From JAICXG01 sp036825615 (GTDB lineage Bacteria > Verrucomicrobiota > Verrucomicrobiia > Chthoniobacterales > UBA10450): 64,000 bases of DNA. The notes beneath the pieces were generated by a model. The model saw only the letters and a list, made by a program, of their open reading frames with translations. It was not told the DNA's origin and searched no databases. Both the position numbers and the translations under genes were made by a program. How positions within the stretch are numbered: the first letter of the stretch is position 1; each line of letters opens with the position of its first letter. Location: NCBI GenBank assembly GCA_036825615.1, contig DAISXY010000020.1, positions 9,009-73,008 on the forward strand, in the 5' to 3' direction. Positions 42,088-50,037 of the stretch are shown in pieces.

Positions 42088-43608
42088 TCAAAAAGACGCC
42101 AGGATTCGTCCCAAGAGGCTGGCAGGAAGAATTCCGAAAAACAGCACGGCCGCTGCCAGGATGACGATGGTGAGGCGCGAGAGCACGTCACCGGCCAAAG
42201 CGCGATGCATTGCCTGCGCTTCTTCGATGAAAATCGCCTTGAGCACGATGAGATAATAATAAAGCGAGATCAGGCTGCCAAAGAGCGCGAGCGCGACCAG
42301 CCAGAGGAGCCGGTGATTGGGCGCGGCGTTGATCGCGGCACTGAAGAGATAAAACTTCCCGAAAAATCCAGCGAACGGCGGCAACCCGGCGAGCGAGAGG
42401 AGGAAGACCGCCATGCAGGCGGAAAGGAGCGGCGCCCGCGACCAGAGCCCGGCGAAATCGGAGATATTGTCGCCGCCGGTCTCACGCCTAACGAACCCAA
42501 CGATCGCAAACGCGCCGAGCAACGTGAGTGCGTAAACGGTGGCGTAAAACAGGGTCGCCGAAAATCCATTGCGCCCGCCCGCGATCAGGCCGAGCAGGCT
42601 GTAGCCGGCATGCGCCACGGCGGAATAGGCGAGGAGACGTCGCACGTTTTTTTGCGCCAGAGCGGCGAAGTTGCCGAGCAAGATCGAGAGGGCGGCAAGC
42701 GCGGCGATGATGTGCGTCCAACCGCCGATCGTGCCATTCCAGAGCACGCTGCCGTGAAGGCCGCCAAACCCGGTGAGGAGAATTTTTCCGAGCACGACAA
42801 AGGAGGCGACCTTGGAACCCGAGGCGATAAATGCCGCGCTCGAAATCGGCGCACCTTGATAGGCGTCGGGCGCCCAGAGATGAAACGGGGCGGCCGCGAT
42901 TTTGAAGGCGAACCCGACCAGAGTCATGACAATTCCGGCGAGAAGCAGGGGTTCGACTGCCACAGTCGTTAGGCGCGTGCCGATCGCGGCCAGGCCGGTC
43001 GTCCCAGCCATCCCGTAGATCAGGCTCAGCCCGAAAAGGGTGAAGGCGCTCGCCGTGCTGCCGAAGAGGAAATACTTGAGCCCGGCTTCGGCCGAATCCT
43101 GCCGCGTTTTTTCGAAGGCGGTCAGGATGTAAAGCGAGAGCCCCGTCAGCTCGAGACCGATGAAGATCATGAGCAATTCTTCGCTTCCGACGAGGAGCAT
43201 GAGGCCGACGGTGGCGAGGAGAATGATCGCGATGTATTCCGCCTTGTGCGGCACTACCCGATCGCCGCGCGCGATCACGATCGTGAAAAAAGCGAGCACG
43301 AGGACGATGATCTTGAAGAGGGAATTGAGCGGCGAAATCACAACCATCCCGCCAAAAAGAACCGCATCTCCCGGCAACCGCAGCACCGCCCCGATGGCGA
43401 CCGCCAGGCCGAGCGCAGCGACGAGCGCGCTCGCGCCGGCAGCCGGTGTCGTGGCCGGCGAAGCCGCGCTCAGGCCGACCGGAGTCGAGGAAATTCTCGC
43501 ACCTGCGGCCTTTCGACCAGCCATGAGGCCAACGGTCAAAACCATCAACGCGCTCACCACCACGACGGCTTCCGGCGCGATGAGTTCGAGTAATTGCAGG
43601 TAGTTCAT
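42088..43608 (-). CDS. nuoN: NADH-quinone oxidoreductase subunit N
   Basis: 506 residues, 14 membrane spans. Antiporter-like subunit of complex I with the proton-channel signature: Glu in LMIFIGLELTGLSLYILTAF, the broken helix VGFAFKIAAAPFHLWAPDAY with Lys, and RRLLAYSAVAHAGYSLLG. It is the last gene of the minus-strand nuo block and overlaps the upstream nuoM by 4 bases. In complex I it is the third antiporter module, nearest the quinone site. Confidence 0.96.
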   Translation of the reverse strand: MNYLQLLELIAPEAVVVVSALMVLTVGLMAGRKAAGARISSTPVGLSAASPATTPAAGASALVAALGLAVAIGAVLRLPGDAVLFGGMVVISPLNSLFKIIVLVLAFFTIVIARGDRVVPHKAEYIAIILLATVGLMLLVGSEELLMIFIGLELTGLSLYILTAFEKTRQDSAEAGLKYFLFGSTASAFTLFGLSLIYGMAGTTGLAAIGTRLTTVAVEPLLLAGIVMTLVGFAFKIAAAPFHLWAPDAYQGAPISSAAFIASGSKVASFVVLGKILLTGFGGLHGSVLWNGTIGGWTHIIAALAALSILLGNFAALAQKNVRRLLAYSAVAHAGYSLLGLIAGGRNGFSATLFYATVYALTLLGAFAIVGFVRRETGGDNISDFAGLWSRAPLLSACMAVFLLSLAGLPPFAGFFGKFYLFSAAINAAPNHRLLWLVALALFGSLISLYYYLIVLKAIFIEEAQAMHRALAGDVLSRLTIVILAAAVLFFGILPASLLGRILASF

Positions 43609-45059
43609 CGTTGCAGGAAACGCATCGTCTCGACCGCCGGCATGATCCGATCGAAGAGCAGCTTCGGATAAAGCCCGACCACAAGGGTGGCGAAAATCAG
43701 CAGGGTGGCGCCGATCTTTTCCGCGAGGGTAGCGCTGTCGTTAGGCAATTCACTCTCTGCCCAGACCTGTGGGCGTTCTTCGCCGAAAAAGGCGCGTTTC
43801 AACGCCCGCAAGGTGAAGGCGGCGACCAGGATCATGCCCACGCCCGTAATCCAGACCGCCACCGGGAACGCTTTCCAAACGCCGATCAGGATCGTGATTT
43901 CGGCCGCGAATCCGCTGAAACCCGGGATGCCCATCGAAGCCGCCGAGGCCATGACGAAAGCGAAGGTGAGGAAGGGCAGCGCCCGGCTGAGATGCAGCCG
44001 GGCAAGGTCGTCGAGATTGCGGGTGTGAGTGCGATAGTAAACCGCGCCGGCAATCGCAAAAAGAAGGGCACCGATCACGCCATGCGAAAACATTTGCAGG
44101 ACTGCGCCCGAGACGCCGAGGACGTTCCCCGCCGCGAGGCCGAGGAGGACGAAACCCATGTGACTCACGCTCGAGTAGCCAATGACAAACTTCAGATCGC
44201 TCTGGCGCAGCGCGACCGCCGCGGCATAGACGATCCCAATGACGGCGAGAACCGCGATCCATTTCTGCCAGGCGAAAAAGCCTAACGGCAACAGGTTGAG
44301 CGCGACCCGCAGCGCGCCGTAGGCTCCAAGTTTCATCACAATCCCGGCAAGTAACATCGAGCCCGCCGTCGGCGCCGCGACGTGGCCTGTCGGCGCCCAG
44401 GTGTGCAGCGGCCAGATGCCCGCGAGCACGGCGAAACCGATAAAAAGAATCGGAAAGGCGATAAGCTGAGTGCGCAAATCGAAGGGAAATCTGGCCAGCA
44501 CCTCGAGATCGAACGATCCGGCGCTGGCATAGATGAGCAGGATGCCGATGAAAACGAGCGCCCCACCGAAGAAGGAATAAAGCGTCAGCTTCATCGCGCC
44601 GTATTCCTTGTTGGTTGAACCCCAGATCGCGATCAGGAAATACTTCGGGATGATCACCAGCTCGTAGAAGACGAAGAGGAGAAAGAGATCGCCGCTGAGG
44701 AACACGCCATACGACCCGGCCACGACGAGCAGGAGCCAGAAAAAGAATTCGTTAGGGCGTTCCGCCACCTTCCAGGAGAAAAGCACCGCCCCGACCGCGG
44801 TCACACCGGTCACCAGCACCATCGTCAGGCTGATCCCGTCGGCAGCGAGGTGATAACTGCTCCCGATCGCGGGAATCCACGGCACGCGAATGATTGTCGT
44901 GAAATGGGCAGAGTTAATCGCGGTGCCGAAGAAGGCTCCGAGACCAAGGCCCAAGCCCGCGAGCGCGGTCGCAAGCGCGATCCAGCGGGAGAGGATTCGC
45001 GGGAGAAGAAGAGTGACGGCCGCTCCCGCGAAAGTAAGGTAAATCGTCCAGGCGATCAT
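43605..45059 (-). CDS. nuoM: NADH-quinone oxidoreductase subunit M, copy adjacent to nuoN
   Basis: 484 residues, about 14 spans. Key proton-pathway features: LLFVFYELVIIPKYFLIAIWG with the conserved Glu, FAVLAGIWPLHTWAPTGHVAAP, and QSDLKFVIGYSSVSHMGFVLLG. It overlaps nuoN by 4 bases and is itself overlapped by 4 bases (ATGA) by the ORF6N gene upstream. It is clearly diverged from the second nuoM at 45614, which suggests that both are retained for different positions in the complex. Confidence 0.95.
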   Translation of the reverse strand: MIAWTIYLTFAGAAVTLLLPRILSRWIALATALAGLGLGLGAFFGTAINSAHFTTIIRVPWIPAIGSSYHLAADGISLTMVLVTGVTAVGAVLFSWKVAERPNEFFFWLLLVVAGSYGVFLSGDLFLLFVFYELVIIPKYFLIAIWGSTNKEYGAMKLTLYSFFGGALVFIGILLIYASAGSFDLEVLARFPFDLRTQLIAFPILFIGFAVLAGIWPLHTWAPTGHVAAPTAGSMLLAGIVMKLGAYGALRVALNLLPLGFFAWQKWIAVLAVIGIVYAAAVALRQSDLKFVIGYSSVSHMGFVLLGLAAGNVLGVSGAVLQMFSHGVIGALLFAIAGAVYYRTHTRNLDDLARLHLSRALPFLTFAFVMASAASMGIPGFSGFAAEITILIGVWKAFPVAVWITGVGMILVAAFTLRALKRAFFGEERPQVWAESELPNDSATLAEKIGATLLIFATLVVGLYPKLLFDRIMPAVETMRFLQR

Positions 45060-45607
45060 CGGCGGCGGCGCGTCCTGTAACGCGGCGCGGTCTCGCGCAC
45101 ATGAAAACCAATTTCGCGCCGCGGCTTGCGTTCCGGCGCGATCAGTTGCCGGATCGCCTCTACGATTGCCGCAATCTCTTCGTCATGCTGCTCGACCCGC
45201 GATTCCAGCTCGGCGAAACGTTTCGCCAATTCGCGATTCGTCTCCAGCATCTCGCGCAATCTCACAAACGTGCGCATGATCGCGATGTTGACCTGGACCG
45301 CGCGCTCGCTCCGAAGCGCGCTCGAAAGCATCGCGACCCCCTGCTCGGTGAAGGCGTGGACGCGCTTCGAAAATTTCAGTGCGCCCGAGGATGTCACAAC
45401 TTGTGATACCCTAACGATTTCCTCCCGGGTGAGAGCGAACATGAAGTCCTCCGGAAATCGGTCGGCATTCCGCTTCACCGCCTGGTTGAGCACGCGCGTC
45501 TCAACCCCGTAGAGCGCCGCCAGGTCGCGGTCGAGGAGAATTTTCTGGCCGCGCAGGACGAGAATCCTGTCCGCAATTTGCTCCCTCCGAATGATTGCCT
45601 CAGACAT
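45056..45607 (-). CDS. ORF6N-domain DNA-binding protein inserted in the nuo operon
   Basis: 183 residues. The first 90 match the ORF6N domain of phage regulators and stand-alone bacterial genes: IRREQIADRILVLRGQKILLDRDLA, AVKRNADRFPEDFMFALT. Then comes ALKFSKRVHAFTEQGVAMLSSALRSERAVQVNIAIMRTF and a coiled coil (AKRFAELESRVEQHDEEIAAIV). The gene is embedded between two nuoM copies: 6 bases after one and overlapping the start of the other by 4. It contains one CCTAACGA copy. A regulatory role on the operon is possible, but the domain is mobile and may be a hitch-hiker. Confidence 0.85.
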   Translation of the reverse strand: MSEAIIRREQIADRILVLRGQKILLDRDLAALYGVETRVLNQAVKRNADRFPEDFMFALTREEIVRVSQVVTSSGALKFSKRVHAFTEQGVAMLSSALRSERAVQVNIAIMRTFVRLREMLETNRELAKRFAELESRVEQHDEEIAAIVEAIRQLIAPERKPRREIGFHVRETAPRYRTRRRR

Positions 45608-45613
45608 GGAATC

Positions 45614-47086
45614 TCAGCCTAACAAGCGCGCCATTTGCACGACGGTGGAGTTGAACATCTGAAGGATGAACTGCGGATAAATGCCGAGCGCGAACATGAG
45701 GAGCGTCACCGGGACAACGACCCAGCGCTCACCCAGCCGCAGCTCCTGGAAACTCCTGACGCTCTCGGTCAGCGGACCGCTGAAAAGGGCCTCCATCGCG
45801 CATATAAAAACAATCGCGGTGATGAGCAGACCGAGGACAGCGATCGCAGTGTAACCGGCAGCGAGCGCGAAGGAGCCCTTGAAGATCAGGAATTCGCCGA
45901 CGAAGCCGTTAAGTCCGGGCAAGCCTAACGAGGAAAACATCGCCACGCTCATCCAGCCGCAAAGCAGCGGCGCGCGCTGCATCAGGCCCCCAAAGTCATT
46001 CAAGCCGCGCGCGCCGCGGCGTTGTTCGAGCAGCCCGACAAAATAGAAAAGCGCCGCGGCGGTAATCCCGTGGTTGATTATCTGGAGAAAAACGCCGGCC
46101 AAAGCAGCCTGCGCGTCGACCGCCGGCACCACCGCGGTCGCGGTGACCGCGAACAGGCCGAGCATGCAATAGCCAAGATGATTGATCGAGAGATAGGCAA
46201 CCATTCGTTTCAAGTCGGTCTGCGCCCAGGCGGCAAGTGAGGCGAAGATGATTGAGGCGACCGCCAGCCCGAGCAGCCAGGGCCCTGCAATCCTTGTCTC
46301 GTTAGGGAAAAGCGGGAGGAGCAGGCGGATAAAGCCGTAGACTCCCATTTTCGAGAGCGTGCCGGTCAAAACCATCGTCGCGCCGGTCGGTGCGGCTTCA
46401 TAGGCGTCGGGTAGCCAGGTGTGGAAGGGAAAAAGCGGCACCTTCACCGCCAGGCCGAGGAAGATTCCGGCAAAGGCGAGCCAGCGAAGATTCCCTCTGA
46501 TAAGTCCGGTTTTACCTAACGAAGCTAACTCTTCGAAATCGAAAGTCCCTCGCAGAAAGTAGATTCCGAGAAACGAAAGGAGCATCGCAACGCTGCCGAG
46601 GAAGGTATAAAGGAAGAACTTGGTTGCGGCGCGATCGCGGTTCCGGCCGCCCCAGACTTTGATCAGGAGAAAGCTGGGAACCAGGCTCATCTCGTAGAAG
46701 AGGAACCAGAGAATGAAATTCTGCGCCGTGAAAACGCCGTAAAGCGAGGCCTGCATCACGAGCATGAGGGCGTAAAAGCCGCGACTCATTCGCTCCGCCA
46801 AAAAAGCAAAGGGAAAGAGGAGCGAAGTAAGCAGAACCAGGAGCAGACTAAGTCCATCCAGACCCAGGTGTAACTCCGCTCCGATCGCCGGAATCCAGGC
46901 GTGGCGCGCGACCATTTGCAACCCGGTCGCACCGGGATCGAAATGCCACCAGAGCGCGGCCGCACAGAGCGCCGTCAGCAGATTGGTCCCGAGCGCAACC
47001 GCCCGGGCCAGACTCCGCGGCACGACCGTGATGAAAATCGCCCCGAGGATTGGAAGATAAATCAGACCGGCAATCAAGTGAGCCAT
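45614..47086 (-). CDS. nuoM2: NADH-quinone oxidoreductase subunit M, second copy
   Basis: 490 residues, about 14 spans. NuoM-type landmarks: ILWFLFYEMSLVPSFLLIKVWGG with the essential Glu, LAVKVPLFPFHTWLPDAYEAAPT with Lys, and DLKRMVAYLSINHLGYCMLGL. It overlaps nuoL by 13 bases and ends 6 bases before the ORF6N gene. Its sequence is closer to canonical NuoM than the copy next to nuoN. Complexes with two NuoM subunits (2M complex I) have been described in other lineages and are proposed to pump more protons. Confidence 0.94.
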   Translation of the reverse strand: MAHLIAGLIYLPILGAIFITVVPRSLARAVALGTNLLTALCAAALWWHFDPGATGLQMVARHAWIPAIGAELHLGLDGLSLLLVLLTSLLFPFAFLAERMSRGFYALMLVMQASLYGVFTAQNFILWFLFYEMSLVPSFLLIKVWGGRNRDRAATKFFLYTFLGSVAMLLSFLGIYFLRGTFDFEELASLGKTGLIRGNLRWLAFAGIFLGLAVKVPLFPFHTWLPDAYEAAPTGATMVLTGTLSKMGVYGFIRLLLPLFPNETRIAGPWLLGLAVASIIFASLAAWAQTDLKRMVAYLSINHLGYCMLGLFAVTATAVVPAVDAQAALAGVFLQIINHGITAAALFYFVGLLEQRRGARGLNDFGGLMQRAPLLCGWMSVAMFSSLGLPGLNGFVGEFLIFKGSFALAAGYTAIAVLGLLITAIVFICAMEALFSGPLTESVRSFQELRLGERWVVVPVTLLMFALGIYPQFILQMFNSTVVQMARLLG

Positions 47087-49047
47087 GCGTAGAGAATGAG
47101 AAGCGCCAGCATGGCGAGCGCGAGCACGCCGAGATAGGTCTGGACTTGTCCGGATTGGGTTTTGGAAATCAGTCGCCCGAAGCCGCGCGCGACTTTGGTG
47201 CTGTCGTTCACCCCGGCGTTGATCGCCCGCTCGTCAAAGAGGTTCGTCAGCCGGCCAAACAATCCGCCAATTGCTCCGACTAAAAGGACGAGCGCGTTCC
47301 AGAGATAGCGATCGAGAAAGTTCGACAGTTGCGCCGCGAAGCGGGCAAAGGCCAGAACAGTGTGATCATAGAGTTCATCCAGCCACATGCGATTTTCGAG
47401 AAAGCGAAAGAGCGCCGGCAGCCTTTGTTCCACTGGATCGATCTCAGCCGCGCCGCGGTAAATGAGCAGACCAAGTCCAATCCCAAGCCCGACAAGGCCG
47501 AGAGAAACATAGATCGCCGGCTGAATCAGTCGCGACCAATTGAAGGCCGGGACTTCGCCTGAGAGATAATCGTGCAACCAGGGCCAGGCCGGTGTCAGGA
47601 CGACGCTGAATCCGATGACGCAGAAGGCGAGGGCGATTAGCGGCGCGGTCATCACGGGCGGACTCTCATGCGCGTGTTCGGCGGCGGCGCGGCGTGAGCC
47701 GAAGAAGACATAGATCATTTGCCGGGTCATGTAGAGAGCAGTCAGGACCACTCCGAGAAGCATGAGATAAAATGGAAGGCGGGAGGCGTTCCATTCCGAA
47801 GTGGCGTGAAGAATTTCCTCTTTGGTCCAGGCGCCGGAGAAGAGGAACGGGACGCCGCTCAGCGCCATCATGCCGATGGCGTAGGTGACAAAGGTCACGG
47901 GCATGAGGCCGCGCAAGCCGCCCATGCGGCGGATGTCCTGTTCACCATCGCAGCCATGAATGACGGACCCGGAACCGATGAAGAGGAGCGCCTTGAAAAA
48001 ACCGTGCGCCAGCAGGTGCATGATGCCGGCGGCTACCCCGCCCACACCCAGCGACACCATCATGAGTCCAAGCTGTGAGACCGTGGAGTAGGCGAGGATG
48101 CGTTTGATGTCCGGTTGGGCGAGGGCAATCAGGGCCGCGATCAGCGCGGTCACGACTCCAATCCAGACCACGACCGTGAGCGACGTTGTCACGCCATGGA
48201 TTGCGCCTAACGAAAACAGGGGATAGACACGGGCGACAAGAAAGACACCGGCCGCGACCATGGTGGCGGCATGGATCAATGCGCTCACCGGGGTCGGCCC
48301 CTCCATCGCATCGGGCAGCCAGACGTGGAGCGGAAATTGTCCTGACTTGCCGACGGCGCCGGCGAAAATAAGGAGCGCGATAAAGGTGGCGGCTGTGCCT
48401 AACGAGAAAAGGCGGGTTGGTTCCAGCGCGCCGTTCCCGCCGTCGTAAAAAAGCAGAGTCCCGCTGCTGTGGTAGAGCCAGAGCATTCCCAAAAAAAAGG
48501 CAATGTCACCGATCCGCGTAGTTATGAAAGCTTTCCTGGCCGCGGCCGCGGCGCTCGGCTTGTGAATCCAGAAGCCGATGAGAAGATAGGAGGAAAGGCC
48601 AACCAGCTCCCAGCAGACAAAGAGAAGGAGCAGGCTGTTCGCGATCACCACCCCGAGCATGGCGGCGGAGAAAAAGGAGAGATAAGCGAAGAAGCGAGTG
48701 AACTGCGGGTCGTCCGCCATGTAGCCGACGCTAAAGATAAAGATGCAGAGACTCACGAAGGTGATCATGACCAGCATCGCGGCCGCGAGCGGATCGAGGA
48801 CAAAGCCAAGGCGCAACGGCTGTTCGCCGAAGGTAAGCCAGGTGAAGTTGTGGACCGCGCGATAAGCGGTCGAGCCGGCGGTCGGCGCGAAAGCGGCGAG
48901 GGAAAGCAAAAGCGCGATCACCTGCCCGGCAATCGCCAGACCGGCGCCGGTGGCCCGAGCTTTGTTCGTTAGGCTAAGAATGAGAAGGGAGGCGACGAGG
49001 GGAACGAGCGGGATGAGCCAGAGATGAGCGATGATCCAGTTGCTCAT
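47074..49047 (-). CDS. nuoL: NADH-quinone oxidoreductase subunit L
   Basis: 657 residues, longer than the usual 610-620. Fourteen or more spans with WELVGLSSYLLIGFWIHKP (Glu), KSGQFPLHVWLPDAMEGPTPVSALIHAATMVAAG, and PDIKRILAYSTVSQLGLMM, followed by a long C-terminal part of about 150 residues that contains the lateral helix and a final span. The extra length is consistent with the extended lateral helix expected when a second NuoM is present, but an alignment is needed to place the insertion. It overlaps nuoK by 4 bases. Confidence 0.96.
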   Translation of the reverse strand: MSNWIIAHLWLIPLVPLVASLLILSLTNKARATGAGLAIAGQVIALLLSLAAFAPTAGSTAYRAVHNFTWLTFGEQPLRLGFVLDPLAAAMLVMITFVSLCIFIFSVGYMADDPQFTRFFAYLSFFSAAMLGVVIANSLLLLFVCWELVGLSSYLLIGFWIHKPSAAAAARKAFITTRIGDIAFFLGMLWLYHSSGTLLFYDGGNGALEPTRLFSLGTAATFIALLIFAGAVGKSGQFPLHVWLPDAMEGPTPVSALIHAATMVAAGVFLVARVYPLFSLGAIHGVTTSLTVVVWIGVVTALIAALIALAQPDIKRILAYSTVSQLGLMMVSLGVGGVAAGIMHLLAHGFFKALLFIGSGSVIHGCDGEQDIRRMGGLRGLMPVTFVTYAIGMMALSGVPFLFSGAWTKEEILHATSEWNASRLPFYLMLLGVVLTALYMTRQMIYVFFGSRRAAAEHAHESPPVMTAPLIALAFCVIGFSVVLTPAWPWLHDYLSGEVPAFNWSRLIQPAIYVSLGLVGLGIGLGLLIYRGAAEIDPVEQRLPALFRFLENRMWLDELYDHTVLAFARFAAQLSNFLDRYLWNALVLLVGAIGGLFGRLTNLFDERAINAGVNDSTKVARGFGRLISKTQSGQVQTYLGVLALAMLALLILYAWLT

Positions 49048-49358
49048 CCTTTAAGCTGGTCGATCTGGTCAACATTGGTCGTTCGGTAGTGCCGGTAAAC
49101 CGCAATCACCAGGGCGAGCCCGACGGCTGCTTCCGCGGCGGCGATTCCGATGGCAAAGATCGTGAACATGACGCCGGCCGGAGGCGCAGGCGGCGGAGCG
49201 AAACGCCAGAAAGCAATGAAATTGAGGCCGGCCGCCGCCAGCATCATCTCAATTCCGATCAGAATGAAGATCGCGTGACGCCGGCTCAAGGCCGCAAGCA
49301 GTCCGATCGAGAAAAGCGCGGTCGAGATGATGAGGAAGATTTGCAGGGTTGGGCTCAT
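49044..49358 (-). CDS. nuoK: NADH-quinone oxidoreductase subunit K
   Basis: 104 residues, three spans. Conserved glutamates are present in ILIGIEMMLAAAGLNFIAF and FAIGIAAAEAAVGLALVIAVY. NuoK forms part of the E-channel region next to NuoJ. It overlaps nuoL by 4 bases and is separated from nuoJ by a 196-base gap filled by an inverted-repeat element, unlike the tight coupling elsewhere in the block. Confidence 0.95.
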   Translation of the reverse strand: MSPTLQIFLIISTALFSIGLLAALSRRHAIFILIGIEMMLAAAGLNFIAFWRFAPPPAPPAGVMFTIFAIGIAAAEAAVGLALVIAVYRHYRTTNVDQIDQLKG

Positions 49359-49372
49359 CGCGAAGCGCCTCT

Positions 49373-49538
49373 TCCGGGGAGCACAGGCCGCTGGCCTGTC
49401 GTTCGCGGTGGCTCGCCGCGAACCGGGAGCCGGACGGAGGTAGAGTGTTCAAGAACTGCGCAGGAGCAGACGGGCGCTACGCGCACTGCATTCGGCCAGC
49501 GGCCGAATGCTACAGGCCAGCGGCCTGTGCTCCCCGGA
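49373..49538. repeat. 27-bp inverted-repeat element between nuoK and nuoJ
   Basis: Perfect complementary arms: 49373-49399 (TCCGGGGAGCACAGGCCGCT onward) and 49512-49538. Inside are two smaller hairpins: GTTCGCGG/CCGCGAAC after the left arm, and CATTCGGCC/GGCCGAATG before the right arm. The 166-base element has the look of a REP/BIME-type mobile intergenic unit. It separates nuoJ and nuoK, genes that normally overlap. When transcribed it would form a long stable stem, so it may affect mRNA decay or polarity across the operon. Confidence 0.75.
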
Positions 49539-49554
49539 GCGAGAACCGCGCGTG

Positions 49555-50037
49555 TCATCGCTTTTCCTCCATCACGAGCACGAGCGCGCCGATAAGGGCG
49601 GCAGTTAACAAGATACCGACACATTGCAGCGGCCAGACATAATCGGTCATAAGCGCGTGGCCGATTTCTTTCACCGTGACTCCGACGCCGGGCTTTGCGT
49701 GCAGCGCGAAAGCAGGCGTTTTCAAAATCGCCCAGACAAGTCCGGCAAAGACGAGCAGCGCAATGATGACCCCGCTCCAGCGAAAACCATGGCTTTTCTC
49801 CAGGTCGCGCCGGGTGAGCAAGATCGTGAAGACAATCAGGACCGCGACCGCGCCGACATAGACGAAGACCTGGACGAGTCCGACAAATTCCGCGCCTAAC
49901 CAAAAGTAAAGCGCCGCCACTCCCACGAAGGCAGCGGCAAAACAGAGCGCGGCGTGAATCAGCTTCGGCATGGTGGCGGCGGCGAGCGCGGCGGCGAGAG
50001 TCGGGATGGCGATGAGGAAAAACGCGATGCTGCTCAT
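49555..50037 (-). CDS. nuoJ: NADH-quinone oxidoreductase subunit J
   Basis: 160 residues with five spans: SSIAFFLIAIPTLAAALAAA, AAFVGVAALYFWLGAEFVGLVQVFVYVGAVAVLIVF with the pi-bulge region of helix 3, and two later spans. It is part of the membrane arm near the quinone site. It overlaps nuoH by 4 bases; nuoI, normally between H and J, is missing here. The gap to nuoK holds the inverted-repeat element. Confidence 0.93.
   Translation of the reverse strand: MSSIAFFLIAIPTLAAALAAATMPKLIHAALCFAAAFVGVAALYFWLGAEFVGLVQVFVYVGAVAVLIVFTILLTRRDLEKSHGFRWSGVIIALLVFAGLVWAILKTPAFALHAKPGVGVTVKEIGHALMTDYVWPLQCVGILLTAALIGALVLVMEEKR

Noticed and set aside
41290..42972. A 560-residue open frame on plus opposite nuoN and the DUF1579 gene
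   Set aside because: It is antisense to two well-supported genes, has low-complexity Arg/Glu/Gly content and no family resemblance; long shadow frames are common in GC-rich DNA.
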